A stretch of DNA of 64,000 bases from JAGDZR01 sp049115695 (GCA_049115695.1 JAGDZR010000017.1:259010-323009), one strand, 5' to 3'; shown: positions 35,770-44,617, numbered from the stretch's first letter. The notes: generated by a model not told the origin, from the letters alone. Program-made: numbers and translations.

Positions 35770-36585
35770 ATGTTAACTTCAGTTTTAACAAAGGATCAAC
35801 AATCAGTTTTAAGGAGAACTCAATCAGAGAACGTGCAGATAGAAGACGTTGCAAAAAAGAATTATTTCAGTCAGTTTCCTGATGAAGAAACGTTAAGGCA
35901 GAGCCTGTCAAACTCTTTTATCATTAATTGGCCGATGAGTAAGTCGGTTGGTGGAGATGGATATTGGGCATATGAGAAGGATGATATCATTTACCTGGTA
36001 GTTTATGATTGCATGGGACATGGTCACTTAGCTAGCATGGCCACCAGGATATATACCAATTCACTTACCAAAGTGATTGTTGAGAATGAACGAACTATTC
36101 CAGGTTCGATTTTGAGATGTGTTCATGAGGAAATTGCCAGCAAATACGGCAAAAAGCAAAATACGCATCTAAAAACTGGTGCTGATGCCGGGGTTGTGAA
36201 AATCGACAGGAAAAATAAGAAGCTCGAGTTTGCTGGAGCAAAAATGGACTTGTGGATGGTAAAAAATGGCGTCTACGAAGTGCTGAAGGCTGACAGGATG
36301 CAGGTGGGTGAGTTTTTTGATTATTACCATGAGTACAATACACACGAAATAGATCTAACCGAGCATGCAGGTACCAAGTTTTACCTTTCCAGTGATGGTG
36401 TGAAGGATCTGATAGGGGGTCCTGATGATAAGAAGCTTGGAAAAGTAAATCTGACCAATTTATTGGAGCGAAATGCAGATTTGGCAATGGCTGAGCAAAA
36501 AGAAATATTTATTAGCTACTTTCAGAATTGGATGGGGTCAAATGAGCAATTCGACGATGTGCTCATGGTTGGGTTTGAGCTTTAA
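35770..36585 (+). CDS. SpoIIE/PP2C-type serine/threonine phosphatase
   Basis: A TTG at 35752 is in frame, but ATG 35770 is preferred (271 residues). The metal-binding Asp residues of PP2C phosphatases are all present: VGGDGYW, VVYDCMGHGH (near residue 85), LSSDGVKDLIGG and FDDVLMVGF. There is no transmembrane or sensor part, so control must come from a partner, most simply the CheY-like protein. It follows CheX after 63 bases. SpoIIE-type enzymes often act on anti-anti-sigma (STAS) proteins, but no such gene lies in the window. The target is unknown. Confidence 0.85.
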   Translation: MLTSVLTKDQQSVLRRTQSENVQIEDVAKKNYFSQFPDEETLRQSLSNSFIINWPMSKSVGGDGYWAYEKDDIIYLVVYDCMGHGHLASMATRIYTNSLTKVIVENERTIPGSILRCVHEEIASKYGKKQNTHLKTGADAGVVKIDRKNKKLEFAGAKMDLWMVKNGVYEVLKADRMQVGEFFDYYHEYNTHEIDLTEHAGTKFYLSSDGVKDLIGGPDDKKLGKVNLTNLLERNADLAMAEQKEIFISYFQNWMGSNEQFDDVLMVGFEL

Positions 36586-36633
36586 AATGCTTGAAGCGTC
36601 CGGTCAGGACGAATCATTTTACACTTACAAACG

Positions 36634-36664
36634 TTAGGGAATTAGCAGCAAAGAATTAGCTTTG
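36634..36664 (+). promoter_or_regulatory. Promoter of ssrA
   Basis: TAGCTTTG (36657-36664) is a full TAnnTTTG match, and TTA (36634-36636) stands 20 bases before it as a near TTG -33 element. The start would be near 36670. A small hairpin TTAGCC-TC-GGCTAA (36673-36686) lies in the precursor leader before the mature 5' end. Confidence 0.6.
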
Positions 36665-36703
36665 CCGGCCACTTAGCCTCGGCTAAAGATTGGAATAATG
36701 AAT

Positions 36704-37103
36704 GGGGTCGACTGGAATCGACAGGAAGTGCAAGGGTTGTACTTGCATGTCGGGTGGTGAGCGTACATCCGTGATCAATGCGTTCGAATTATAATTGGCG
36801 AAGAATCTTACGCCATGGCTGCCTAATCTAACTTTTGTTGGATAATAGGCTTAATCGGTTGAGCCTCTAGCGAGGTTCCCGGGTCACATCTCTCCATGCT
36901 CTCGTCTTTAGGGTAGGATCAAGAGGTGTCATTTTTAAAGACTAGTTGTTGGGAGGTTACTAACCAGCAGCGAAACTCTAGTGACTGGTAGAAAAGGTAG
37001 GGTGTTATTCCTCAGCCCTTCTACGAGATCAAATGAATAACTAAGCATGTAGAGGGTCCAATGTTTCCTTCTCTGGACGCGGGTTCGAATCCCGCCGACT
37101 CCA
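36704..37103 (+). ncRNA. ssrA: tmRNA (ssrA)
   Basis: The 5' end reads GGGGTCGACTGG and the 3' end GGGTTCGAATCCCGCCGACT followed by CCA; these fold into the tRNA-like acceptor and T arm (GGGGUCG pairs with CGACUCC). The tag frame is 36797-36826: GGC GAA GAA TCT TAC GCC ATG GCT GCC TAA, peptide GEESYAMAA, ending in the usual AMAA-type degradation signal. The CCA tail is not encoded. tmRNA frees stalled ribosomes with SmpB, which is not in the window. The 3' end is a frequent integration site; see the decayed element that follows. Confidence 0.97.
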
Positions 37104-37130
37104 CTTAGTGATGATCAAATCACACCAAAA

Positions 37131-37161
37131 CCCTTCATACGAAATGTATGGAGGGTTTTTT
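37131..37161 (+). terminator. ssrA terminator
   Basis: CCCTTCATAC (37131-37140) pairs with GTATGGAGGG (37146-37155), with a GAAAT loop and six T. It lies 27 bases past the mature tmRNA end. Confidence 0.85.
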
Positions 37162-37211
37162 GTTTGTGAACACGCCAAAATATTCATTCAAATTCATAAA
37201 TTAGGTGCGTG

Positions 37212-37251
37212 ATTCGGTGCGTGTTTTGTGAAATTAAAACACGCACCGAAT
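37212..37251. repeat. Perfect 16-bp inverted repeat beside ssrA
   Basis: ATTCGGTGCGTGTTTT and its exact complement AAAACACGCACCGAAT flank an 8-base loop. GGTGCGTG also occurs just before (37204-37211). No T run follows, so it is not an ordinary terminator. It lies between ssrA and the broken integrase and may be an attachment, arm-site or regulatory palindrome of the lost element. Confidence 0.6.
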
Positions 37252-37362
37252 AGATTGTAAGTCATTGATATACAGTAATATATAATGATATAAATTCTGT
37301 ATTTTGATGGTATTTCATGTCATTTTTGACTAAATTATATTATTAAATAATATAAAACGGCC

Positions 37363-37627
37363 ATGGATCACACCTTTAGCCTCCTCTTTTTTTTGAAAAA
37401 GGATAATCGCATTACTGGCACTAAATCGCCTATTTTTTTAAGAATTACTGTAAATGGTAAACGAGTTGAGCAATCAGTCAAACGTTCAATTGAGCACGAA
37501 AGATGGGATACTAAGGCGGGTAGGGTTAAGGGAAATGGAGCAGAGACGTTGGGTAATAAATAACCAGCTCCTCAGAATGAGATTGAAAGCGGACAAAATT
37601 TGTGACATGCTACAAGATGAAGGTTAG
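37363..37627 (+). pseudogene. Broken tyrosine-recombinase integrase (N-terminal part only)
   Basis: From ATG 37363 the protein reads like the arm-DNA-binding start of Bacteroidota phage/transposon-type integrases (FLKKDNRITGTKSPIFLRIT, then KRVEQSVKRSIEHERWD). A stop occurs at 37561 after 66 residues. In the +1 frame the sequence goes on as NNQLLRMRLKADKICDMLQD to a stop at 37625, which again fits that domain. So there is a frameshift, and the catalytic domain (about 300 residues) is gone. It is a remnant of an integrative element that used ssrA as its target. Confidence 0.7.
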
Positions 37628-37675
37628 TTCATTTCAGCGTAGCAACCAAAAGCGTTACCAGGGCAAGGGAACAGA

Positions 37676-37912
37676 TCAGGATCTAGCAAATTTTATTAGA
37701 CTATCAAGTGAGCTTCTATCGGCCTCTTTCAACGCCTTTAGATATTCTGACCTGGAGTCACTTCCATTACTCAAGTCATGACAAAAAGAAGTATAATGTA
37801 AGGGTATAACCTGACAAAATAATCTTGATGAGTTCCAATTAGTATACAATTCACGACTGATTTGGAAAAAAGTTAGGGAGTCAATTACGCCAAGAAAATG
37901 TAAAATGTTCGG
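37676..37912 (-). pseudogene. Possible Fic / mobile mystery protein B C-terminal remnant
   Basis: A minus-strand open stretch of 78 codons with no ATG ends SRSEYLKALKEADRSSLD, then LIKFARS and a stop. This tail resembles the C terminus of Fic-domain mobile mystery protein B, often carried on mobile elements. The Fic core motif itself (HxFx(D/E)GNGR) is absent, so only the end of the gene survives. Between 37628 and 37675, and from 37913 to 38000, I see nothing coding. Confidence 0.4.
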
Positions 37913-38001
37913 TTACTTATCAATAAAAAACACATAACTGTTTTGTTGTCAATGTGTAATTTTGAAGGTGTGAGTTTCACTGATTTCACAAATCAATAAA
38001 A

Positions 38002-38032
38002 AAAACCGATCGCAGCGCTGCGATCGGTTTTT
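38002..38032. terminator. Bidirectional terminator for the BNR protein gene
   Basis: A perfect palindrome, with AAACCGATCGCAGC joined to its complement, is flanked by A and T runs. It lies 22 bases after the minus-strand stop at 38054. Confidence 0.85.
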
Positions 38033-38053
38033 CAATGAAATGAATTGAGATTT

Positions 38054-41000
38054 TTAATAATCAGAAAGAGTTTGTCCCTCAATCCAGGGAGCTCCGGCAT
38101 CTTTGAGTGCTTTTTCTAAAGCTGGAAACGTGCGCTCGGAAATCTCCACAATGGCAGTTTTGATTGACTTTAGCTGGGTCCTGGCGAGTGCGATGTTTTC
38201 CTTGTGCATATCAGTAGGTCCATACGTACTCCTCAATCCTCTCATACCAACAGATAGCCTCGATCCAGGTGTGGGGTCGTTTTCTACGCCCACGCGATCT
38301 TTTTCTTCGCTTCCGTCCAATTGCTCCGAAAGCTCCAATAATTGCTGTTTTGTCTCTGCGATTTTGGTGATTAAATCTGGCGCATCCTTGCTCATTCGAT
38401 TGACTGCCGTTTGCATGGCCTTGATCAATTTCAGGCTGCTTGATAGAACAGCGTCAGTAGCAGATATTTCTTGCTGTAGTGCTTGCACCTCAGCTGTAAT
38501 TGCTTCGATTTCATCAAAAGAAGCCCCGTCAAGCGCACCTTTTCTCAATGGCACTATTTTGAATTCCTGTGGCCCTGACAGATCAGTTACCACGCCATCC
38601 ACCACTTTGGACAGTGTGACACTGTAGGTACCCGGAACAGCTTTCATTCCGCCGCGTCTACGACCGCCACGCCCACTTCTTTCTTCCAGCCGCACGATGT
38701 TTTTGGAAGCGACACTCAGGTTCCAGTTAACACGATTGAAGCCATCAGCGTTTTTACCATTGACGCGATTTACGACATTGCCATCTGCATCTTTGATCGT
38801 CAAAACGATCTTAGGTTCCTCTTGCCTTTCTTCTGCTTCGAGTGCATCCCATCCTGGAAATGGGACATCCTGATTTTGCTTAATCAATGCTTTTTCTTTT
38901 TCAGATCTGGCATCTTTGAGCGTACCGATCTTTTCCTTTAGGTGATATGTAAATACCGCACCGAAAGGAGGGTTGTCAGCTACATACTTTGCTCCTCCCT
39001 GAGAGCTTACAAGCGAACGCTGGTTGTACCAATAGGCGTCCTTAGTAGCGAATAATTTGGCTTCCTGATTGAGCGATTCGTCGGTGAGGTTTCTCAGTGG
39101 ACTGATGTCATCAAGAATGAAGAAACTGCGACCAAATGAAGCTGCTACCAGGTCATTTTCTCGTCGTTGAATGGTGATATCCCGGAAGGAAATCGTAGGT
39201 ACGCCACCGGTTAGTTTTGTCCACTTGTTTCCTCCGTCATTGGTAAAAAGAATGCCAAATTCTGTGGCGGCAAAAATCAGATTTTTGTCCACATGATCCT
39301 GTACGGTTCTCCATACCAAGTGTTTGGCTGGCATGCTTTCACTGATCAATTTCCAGGTACGACCAGCATCAGTACTTTTGATAAGATAGGGTTTGAAGTC
39401 ACCGTATTTGTGATTGTCAAATGCAACATAGACCGTGCTTTCATCAAAAAGATCAGCACGAACGTCATTTACAAATGCAGTAGCTGGTAACCCTTTGATG
39501 CTGCCAATTTCAGTCTTTCGCCAGCTGGTGCCCCCATCTTCAGTTACCTGGATGATGCCATCATCGGTTCCCGCATATACAAGGCCTTCCTTTAAAGGAG
39601 ATTCTGCTAGTGAAGTGATCGTACTGTAATTAGACATTGCCCTTAGGTCCCAGGGATTATTCCAACTCTGAAGTCCACCCATGATAGGAAGCTTGATGCG
39701 TTCCTGACCTCTCGTAAGATCGCCCGATATGGCATCCCAACTGTCGCCACGGTTTTCTGATTTCCAGACCCGGTATGAACCAACGTAAAGTTTGGCAGGG
39801 TTGTGTGGACTTACCAAAATCGGTGCGTCCCAGTTGAAGCGCTCGTATGGTTCACCTTCTTTTGGCTGTGGCTGAATGAATACCTGATCACCTGTAATCT
39901 GATCGATACGGTGAAGTCCACCACCTTGAGTTTCTGCGTAAGTGATGTTTGGGTTACCTGGCTCGATGGCCGATTGGTGACCATCTGCACCAAGTGTTTT
40001 CCACCAGTCAGCATTTCTGATACCGTGCTGATTGTCGGTGCGTGAAGGACCTCCGTGGGAGCCATTGTCTTGTGTGCCGCCATAGACATTGTAAAATGGC
40101 TCTGCATCATCCACCGCCAATTTGTAGTATTGTGTGATTGGCATGTTGTCGATGAATCTCCAGGTTTTTGTCCCATCTACTGATACGTAAATGCCACCAT
40201 CTGTTCCCATTAGCAGGTAATCTGGATTGGATTTGCTGAAGTTGAGTGAGTGACTGTCCGAGTGAACCCCTTCTCTTGGTAGAGGCTTGAAAGTTTTACC
40301 ATGATCTTCTGTGAAAATCATGCTGTTATTGGCCATATACAGCGTGCCTTCAAAATGTGGTGAAGCGTACAACTCCTGGTAATAATGAGGACCTGTTCCG
40401 CCCGATACTGCATTGGATTGCTTGGTCCAGGTTTTACCTCTGTTAGTAGACATGAAAACGCCTCCTTCTGTAAGGTCAAGTTCAATGGCAGCATAGAGTA
40501 CGTCAGGGTTGTGAGGGGAAATGGCCAGGCCAATTTTACCCAGGTTCGATTTAGGGATGCCGGAAGAGAGTTTTTCCCAAGAGGCGCCACCGTCGGTGCT
40601 TCTGTGAAGTCCTGAACCAGGTCCACCACCCATGTACGCAGCGACAGTTCTGTGTCTTTGCCAGGTGGCTGCATAGATCCAATTAGGATCGCGAGGGTCG
40701 ATGGCAATGTCCGTTACGCCTGTCCATACATTTCCACCCAGTACTTTGTTCCAGGATTTTCCACCGTCTGTGGTTTTGTACAATCCTCTTTCACCTCCGG
40801 AGGTCCATAATGGGCCCTGCACAGCTACCCAAACGACATCTGAATTGTCTGGATGTACGATAATCTTAGAAATGTGTTCAGAGGCTGGAAGCCCAACGTT
40901 GGTCCAGGAGGCTCCATCGTCTTCACTTTTGTAGATGCCATCTCCGAATCCTACATGGCGACCGCCAACGTTTTCACCAGTTCCCACCCAAATGGTATGT

Positions 41001-41302
41001 GGGTTGTTGGGATCGATAGTGATGCAGCCGATGCTGTATACTTTTTGATCATCAAAAATGGGATCCCAGGTCATGCCGGCATTGGTTGTCTTCCAAACAC
41101 CACCAGAAGCCACTGCTACGTACCAGATGTTTTCATTCTCAGGATGGATGGCAATATCACCAATTCGTCCTGAGGTAAATGCCGGGCCGATATTTCTTAG
41201 TTTGAGCCCCTTGACTGTCTTTTCATTGATCCCTGACTCCTGACCGTAAGTGGTCAGTGATAGTATCAGAATCAGATTGATAAGTAAAATCTTGATCTTC
41301 AT
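38054..41302 (-). CDS. Large secreted BNR-repeat (sortilin/VPS10-like) protein
   Basis: The 1082-residue protein has a signal peptide ending TTYGQ. At least eight Asp-box (BNR) units SxDxGxxW are visible, such as SEDDGASWTNVG, TTDGGKSWNKV, STDGGASWEKL and TEDGGTSWRKT, forming one or two beta-propellers (residues about 40-750). The rest has a beta-sandwich part (KIVLTIKDADGNVVNRVNG), then an RGGRRRGG stretch and a coiled-coil-like helical tail. Proteins of this type are usually annotated as glycosyl hydrolase or sortilin-like; no catalytic residues can be assigned. No C-terminal type IX sorting domain is apparent. Confidence 0.85.
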   Translation of the reverse strand: MKIKILLINLILILSLTTYGQESGINEKTVKGLKLRNIGPAFTSGRIGDIAIHPENENIWYVAVASGGVWKTTNAGMTWDPIFDDQKVYSIGCITIDPNNPHTIWVGTGENVGGRHVGFGDGIYKSEDDGASWTNVGLPASEHISKIIVHPDNSDVVWVAVQGPLWTSGGERGLYKTTDGGKSWNKVLGGNVWTGVTDIAIDPRDPNWIYAATWQRHRTVAAYMGGGPGSGLHRSTDGGASWEKLSSGIPKSNLGKIGLAISPHNPDVLYAAIELDLTEGGVFMSTNRGKTWTKQSNAVSGGTGPHYYQELYASPHFEGTLYMANNSMIFTEDHGKTFKPLPREGVHSDSHSLNFSKSNPDYLLMGTDGGIYVSVDGTKTWRFIDNMPITQYYKLAVDDAEPFYNVYGGTQDNGSHGGPSRTDNQHGIRNADWWKTLGADGHQSAIEPGNPNITYAETQGGGLHRIDQITGDQVFIQPQPKEGEPYERFNWDAPILVSPHNPAKLYVGSYRVWKSENRGDSWDAISGDLTRGQERIKLPIMGGLQSWNNPWDLRAMSNYSTITSLAESPLKEGLVYAGTDDGIIQVTEDGGTSWRKTEIGSIKGLPATAFVNDVRADLFDESTVYVAFDNHKYGDFKPYLIKSTDAGRTWKLISESMPAKHLVWRTVQDHVDKNLIFAATEFGILFTNDGGNKWTKLTGGVPTISFRDITIQRRENDLVAASFGRSFFILDDISPLRNLTDESLNQEAKLFATKDAYWYNQRSLVSSQGGAKYVADNPPFGAVFTYHLKEKIGTLKDARSEKEKALIKQNQDVPFPGWDALEAEERQEEPKIVLTIKDADGNVVNRVNGKNADGFNRVNWNLSVASKNIVRLEERSGRGGRRRGGMKAVPGTYSVTLSKVVDGVVTDLSGPQEFKIVPLRKGALDGASFDEIEAITAEVQALQQEISATDAVLSSSLKLIKAMQTAVNRMSKDAPDLITKIAETKQQLLELSEQLDGSEEKDRVGVENDPTPGSRLSVGMRGLRSTYGPTDMHKENIALARTQLKSIKTAIVEISERTFPALEKALKDAGAPWIEGQTLSDY

Positions 41303-41518
41303 ATTTTTAGGTTTATGAGGTCAAAATATTCAATAAGTCTGAGGGAATTTTGAAGAATCGGATGAGCGGTAAAGCACTTACTTAGGTCGTGCGATTGGAT
41401 TTGTCCAATACTTAATATTAGGGTTGGGACAGCAGGGGTGATTAAATAAGATAGGTTGTGAATTATTGAATTAAAAAAAAGATTGCCAACCTAAACGATT
41501 CGCGCATCAAATTATGGT

Positions 41519-42916
41519 TTACCCCAAAGTCTTTACTTCATCAACTAATGACTGAATGGAACTTTTCGCATCACCAAAAAGCATTTTGGTTTTCTCATGG
41601 AAGAATAATGGATTTTCGATTCCCGAATAACCAGCATTCATGGACCGCTTCAAAACAATAACTTGTTTGGTGTTGAGGATTTCCAATATCGGCATGCCAT
41701 AGATTGGGCTACCAGGATCATCCAATGCGGAAGGGTTAACTACATCATTAGCGCCTACCACGATCGTAACATCTGTATCGTTCATCACAGCATTGGCATC
41801 ATCCAAATCCAGTAGTTTTGGATAGGGAACGTCAGCTTCTGCAAGCAAGACATTCATATGTCCTGGCATTCGCCCTGCTACCGGGTGTATAGCGTATGTG
41901 ACATTGACACCATGCCCTGAAAGAAGATTGTCAAGTTCCTTGCAAGTTTTTTGTGCTTGAGCTACTGCCATGCCATAGCCGGGGACCAACATAACATTAG
42001 AGGCATACCTGAGCATAATGGCCACATCATTGGCGTTGGCCTCTTTGACGGTCTTTTCACCCTGATCTTTGGTGCTGCTGCTAGTTGTGCCAAATCCACC
42101 AATAATTACATTGAATAAAGATCGATTCATTGCCTGGCACATAAGCACGGTAAGGATGGTGCCAGATGAGCCAACCAAAATACCTCCTATGAGCATGAGC
42201 TGATTGTTGTAGATAATACCTGCAAGTGCCGCCGCAACACCAGTAAATGCATTTAAAAGTGAAATAACAACCGGCATGTCAGCACCGCCAATGGGTTGTA
42301 CGAACGTAACCCCATATATGAGGGATAAGCCAAGAATAACGGCTGGTAAGACGAAATCACCCTGCGGTTTGATTACTTGAAATGAAATCAGTCCTAAAAT
42401 AACTACTACTACAAAAATATTAAGAATGCCAGCTGCTGGAATTTTCCAATCCTTGATGCTGCCAGATAGCTTTCCCCAGGCAATAAGACTTCCTGTGAAG
42501 GCCACTGCTCCAATGAACAGGGCAAGTAAGGTGGTAAGATGGCTTCCTGCAGAAATGGTATCCCCATTTTCAATAGCAATCTGATACTTAAATAACTCTA
42601 TCATCGAAATGGCCACAGCGCAAGCACCACCCAACCCATTGAATAGGGAAACGAGCTCAGGCATTGCAGTCATGGCCACTTTTTTGGACATGATCAGGCC
42701 GATCAATGCGCCAACAAACATGGCAATGATGATTAATGAGTAATTGTTGTCACCTGACGATATGGGTGTTAATAAAGAAGCCAAAATAGCTACCCCCATA
42801 CCTGCTGCTGCGATAAGATTGCCATTTCGAGCGGTAGCGGGACTACTAAGTCGCCTGAGTCCAACAATCAATAATACTACTGAGGCCAGATAGGCCAAAT
42901 TGATATATGCTAACAT
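41519..42916 (-). CDS. pntB: NAD(P) transhydrogenase beta subunit
   Basis: The 465-residue protein has nine or so membrane helices followed by the soluble NADP(H)-binding domain III with VPGYGMAVAQAQ, HPVAGRMPGHMNVLLAEADVPY and the VVGANDVVNPSA motif. It couples proton entry across the inner membrane to hydride transfer from NADH to NADP. It is the last gene of the pntAA-pntAB-pntB operon; the gap to pntAB is 10 bases. Confidence 0.96.
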   Translation of the reverse strand: MLAYINLAYLASVVLLIVGLRRLSSPATARNGNLIAAAGMGVAILASLLTPISSGDNNYSLIIIAMFVGALIGLIMSKKVAMTAMPELVSLFNGLGGACAVAISMIELFKYQIAIENGDTISAGSHLTTLLALFIGAVAFTGSLIAWGKLSGSIKDWKIPAAGILNIFVVVVILGLISFQVIKPQGDFVLPAVILGLSLIYGVTFVQPIGGADMPVVISLLNAFTGVAAALAGIIYNNQLMLIGGILVGSSGTILTVLMCQAMNRSLFNVIIGGFGTTSSSTKDQGEKTVKEANANDVAIMLRYASNVMLVPGYGMAVAQAQKTCKELDNLLSGHGVNVTYAIHPVAGRMPGHMNVLLAEADVPYPKLLDLDDANAVMNDTDVTIVVGANDVVNPSALDDPGSPIYGMPILEILNTKQVIVLKRSMNAGYSGIENPLFFHEKTKMLFGDAKSSIQSLVDEVKTLG

Positions 42917-42926
42917 GTTGATTCCC

Positions 42927-43232
42927 TCACTTCTTTTTAAACATCTCCAACATTCTGTTGGTCACAGCATGACCACCTATGACATTGATCATGCCCAAAA
43001 CGATTCCTACAAACCCAAGTGTGAGGGATAAGTAGTCATCAGATGACGACTGCCTGACGAGTAAAATCGCCCCAATGATCACCACTCCGCTAATGGCATT
43101 TGCTCCTGACATCAGCGGCGTATGTAGGACTGTTGGAACTTTAGAGATCAACTCAAACCCCAGGTAAAAAGCCATGACAAACATGTAAAGTGTCATTGGG
43201 TTTTGTTCAATGAAACTTAGTATAGATTCCAT
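42927..43232 (-). CDS. pntAB: NAD(P) transhydrogenase alpha subunit, membrane part
   Basis: The 101-residue protein has three to four membrane helices and the conserved TPLMSGANAISGVVIIGA segment. It corresponds to the C-terminal membrane part of E. coli PntA; a split alpha subunit is common outside enterobacteria. It sits 10 bases after pntAA. Confidence 0.93.
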   Translation of the reverse strand: MESILSFIEQNPMTLYMFVMAFYLGFELISKVPTVLHTPLMSGANAISGVVIIGAILLVRQSSSDDYLSLTLGFVGIVLGMINVIGGHAVTNRMLEMFKKK

Positions 43233-43242
43233 AAAAAATAAT

Positions 43243-44343
43243 TTAGGCTGTTACAGGTTGGGGGTTCTGCCTGTTAAGCGCTGTTTTCGTAAGTATTTCA
43301 TGTTCCCAGGGAAGGTTTTCAATTCCGTCTTTGAGAACGAATTTTAAAAAATTGTAAAGATTGGTACTGTAAAGTCTGCTTGCCTCCTTGGGTAGTTTTT
43401 CGTAAAGACTTGAATCACCTATAATCGTAATTCCTTCATGATTGATAACTTGATTATCCACCGAAACGTCACAATTTCCTCCAGAGGCAGTCGCCATGTC
43501 TACAATGACACATCCAGGTTTCATTTGTTCAATAGTTTGTTGTTGCAGTAGAATGGGAGCTTTTCGCCCAGGGATATTGGCAGTTGAGATCACAATGTCT
43601 GATTTGATAGCTCTTTCCTGTATAAGTGATTGCTGTTTCTGTTTGTATTCCTCACTTTGCTCTACCGCATATCCACCAGCTCCACTGTCTTCAGTACTGC
43701 CTTCGACTTCTACAAATTTGGCACCAAGGCTTTCGACCTCTTCCTTTACAGCTGAGCGCACATCAAAAGCTTCTACAACAGCTCCGAGTCTCTTCGCAGT
43801 TGCAATAGCCTGGAGACCGGCTACTCCTGCTCCCAAAACAAGCACTTTCGCGGGAGGAACTGTGCCAGCAGCAGTCGTCATCATTGGGAAATAGCCAGGA
43901 AAATGGTTGGCAGCCTCAAGGACAGCCTTGTATCCAGAAAGTGATGCCAGCGACGATAAAATGTCCATTGTCTGAGCAATGGAGGTTCTCGGAACCATGT
44001 CTAATCCGAAAACATTCAGTTCGCTTGATGATGCAATTTCTGAGATTTTCGGGTGTGTTAGCTTGTTAAATCTTCCAATCAGTATTGTTCCTGGCTTGAT
44101 TGCCTGTAATTCGTCTGGTAAGAGAAAGTTGTCCGCAGTTAGCAAAATATCTGACTGGGTCAGAATTTCGTTTCTGTCCTTTTCTAGAACATCTTTATAA
44201 TCTTCCTCCAAATAAAAGGATTGCGCAACTGCGCCGTTTTCAAGCGCTATTGAATGCCCATCTTTCTGATACTTTAGAGCAATAGATGGGACAAGTGATG
44301 CGAGTCTTGAACTCGAGGATTTTAAGATTCCAATTTGTGCCAT
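43243..44343 (-). CDS. pntAA: NAD(P) transhydrogenase alpha subunit, NAD-binding part
   Basis: The 366-residue soluble domain I has the NAD-binding VLVLGAGVAGLQAIATAKRLG motif (near residue 167), FDVRSAVKEEVESLGAKFVE and RKAPILL. It resembles alanine dehydrogenase in fold. It is first in the operon. TAAGTTTG (minus, 44361-44368) just upstream is a -7 match and would give a leader of only about a dozen bases. Confidence 0.95.
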   Translation of the reverse strand: MAQIGILKSSSSRLASLVPSIALKYQKDGHSIALENGAVAQSFYLEEDYKDVLEKDRNEILTQSDILLTADNFLLPDELQAIKPGTILIGRFNKLTHPKISEIASSSELNVFGLDMVPRTSIAQTMDILSSLASLSGYKAVLEAANHFPGYFPMMTTAAGTVPPAKVLVLGAGVAGLQAIATAKRLGAVVEAFDVRSAVKEEVESLGAKFVEVEGSTEDSGAGGYAVEQSEEYKQKQQSLIQERAIKSDIVISTANIPGRKAPILLQQQTIEQMKPGCVIVDMATASGGNCDVSVDNQVINHEGITIIGDSSLYEKLPKEASRLYSTNLYNFLKFVLKDGIENLPWEHEILTKTALNRQNPQPVTA

Positions 44344-44360
44344 TTTGAGCGGAATTTGGG

Positions 44361-44368
44361 CAAACTTA
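44361..44368 (-). promoter_or_regulatory. Candidate -7 element of the pnt operon
   Basis: TAAGTTTG on the minus strand matches TAnnTTTG 17 bases before the pntAA ATG. No TTG stands at the -33 spacing. Confidence 0.35.
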
Positions 44369-44452
44369 AAAAATTGACACTAATTCCGCTTTTTTATGGT
44401 AAAATTTAAATGTAGCCTTTTCTTCTGTTGAAAAAATGAAATCTTCTTTCAG

Positions 44453-44617
44453 TTAGAGTAAAGCAAGGATAATGATCGATATCAAGGGCACAAGATATCT
44501 AATGTAAATAATTAGTCTCAACATTCTTTTGGTATTTGGGTTCAGTTCAAAATTTGCACCAAAAGGTTCGTCGAAGAAATGTTGTTCAGTGAGGCAGGAA
44601 AAAACCTGAGTAGTCAA
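44453..44617 (-). CDS. Possible 54-residue small membrane protein after the SDR gene
   Basis: A TTG start at 44617 overlaps the SDR stop (TTGA), and the frame runs 54 codons to TAA. The product ends in one strongly hydrophobic helix (RLIIYIRYLVPLISIIILAL) after a polar N terminus (TTQVFSCLTEQHFFDEPFG). A later ATG would give only 25 residues covering the helix. The tight overlap with the operon favours translation, but TTG starts are rare and there is no known family. Confidence 0.35.
   Translation of the reverse strand: MTTQVFSCLTEQHFFDEPFGANFELNPNTKRMLRLIIYIRYLVPLISIIILALL

Noticed and set aside
37363..37563. Intact small gene encoding 66 residues
   Set aside because: It matches only the start of an integrase, and the match continues in another frame after the stop, so it is a pseudogene.
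37850..37925. Plus-strand fragment resembling the start of an XRE-type regulator
   Set aside because: The resemblance (FGKKLGSQLRQEN) is short, has no start codon and stops soon after; it is opposite the Fic-like remnant.
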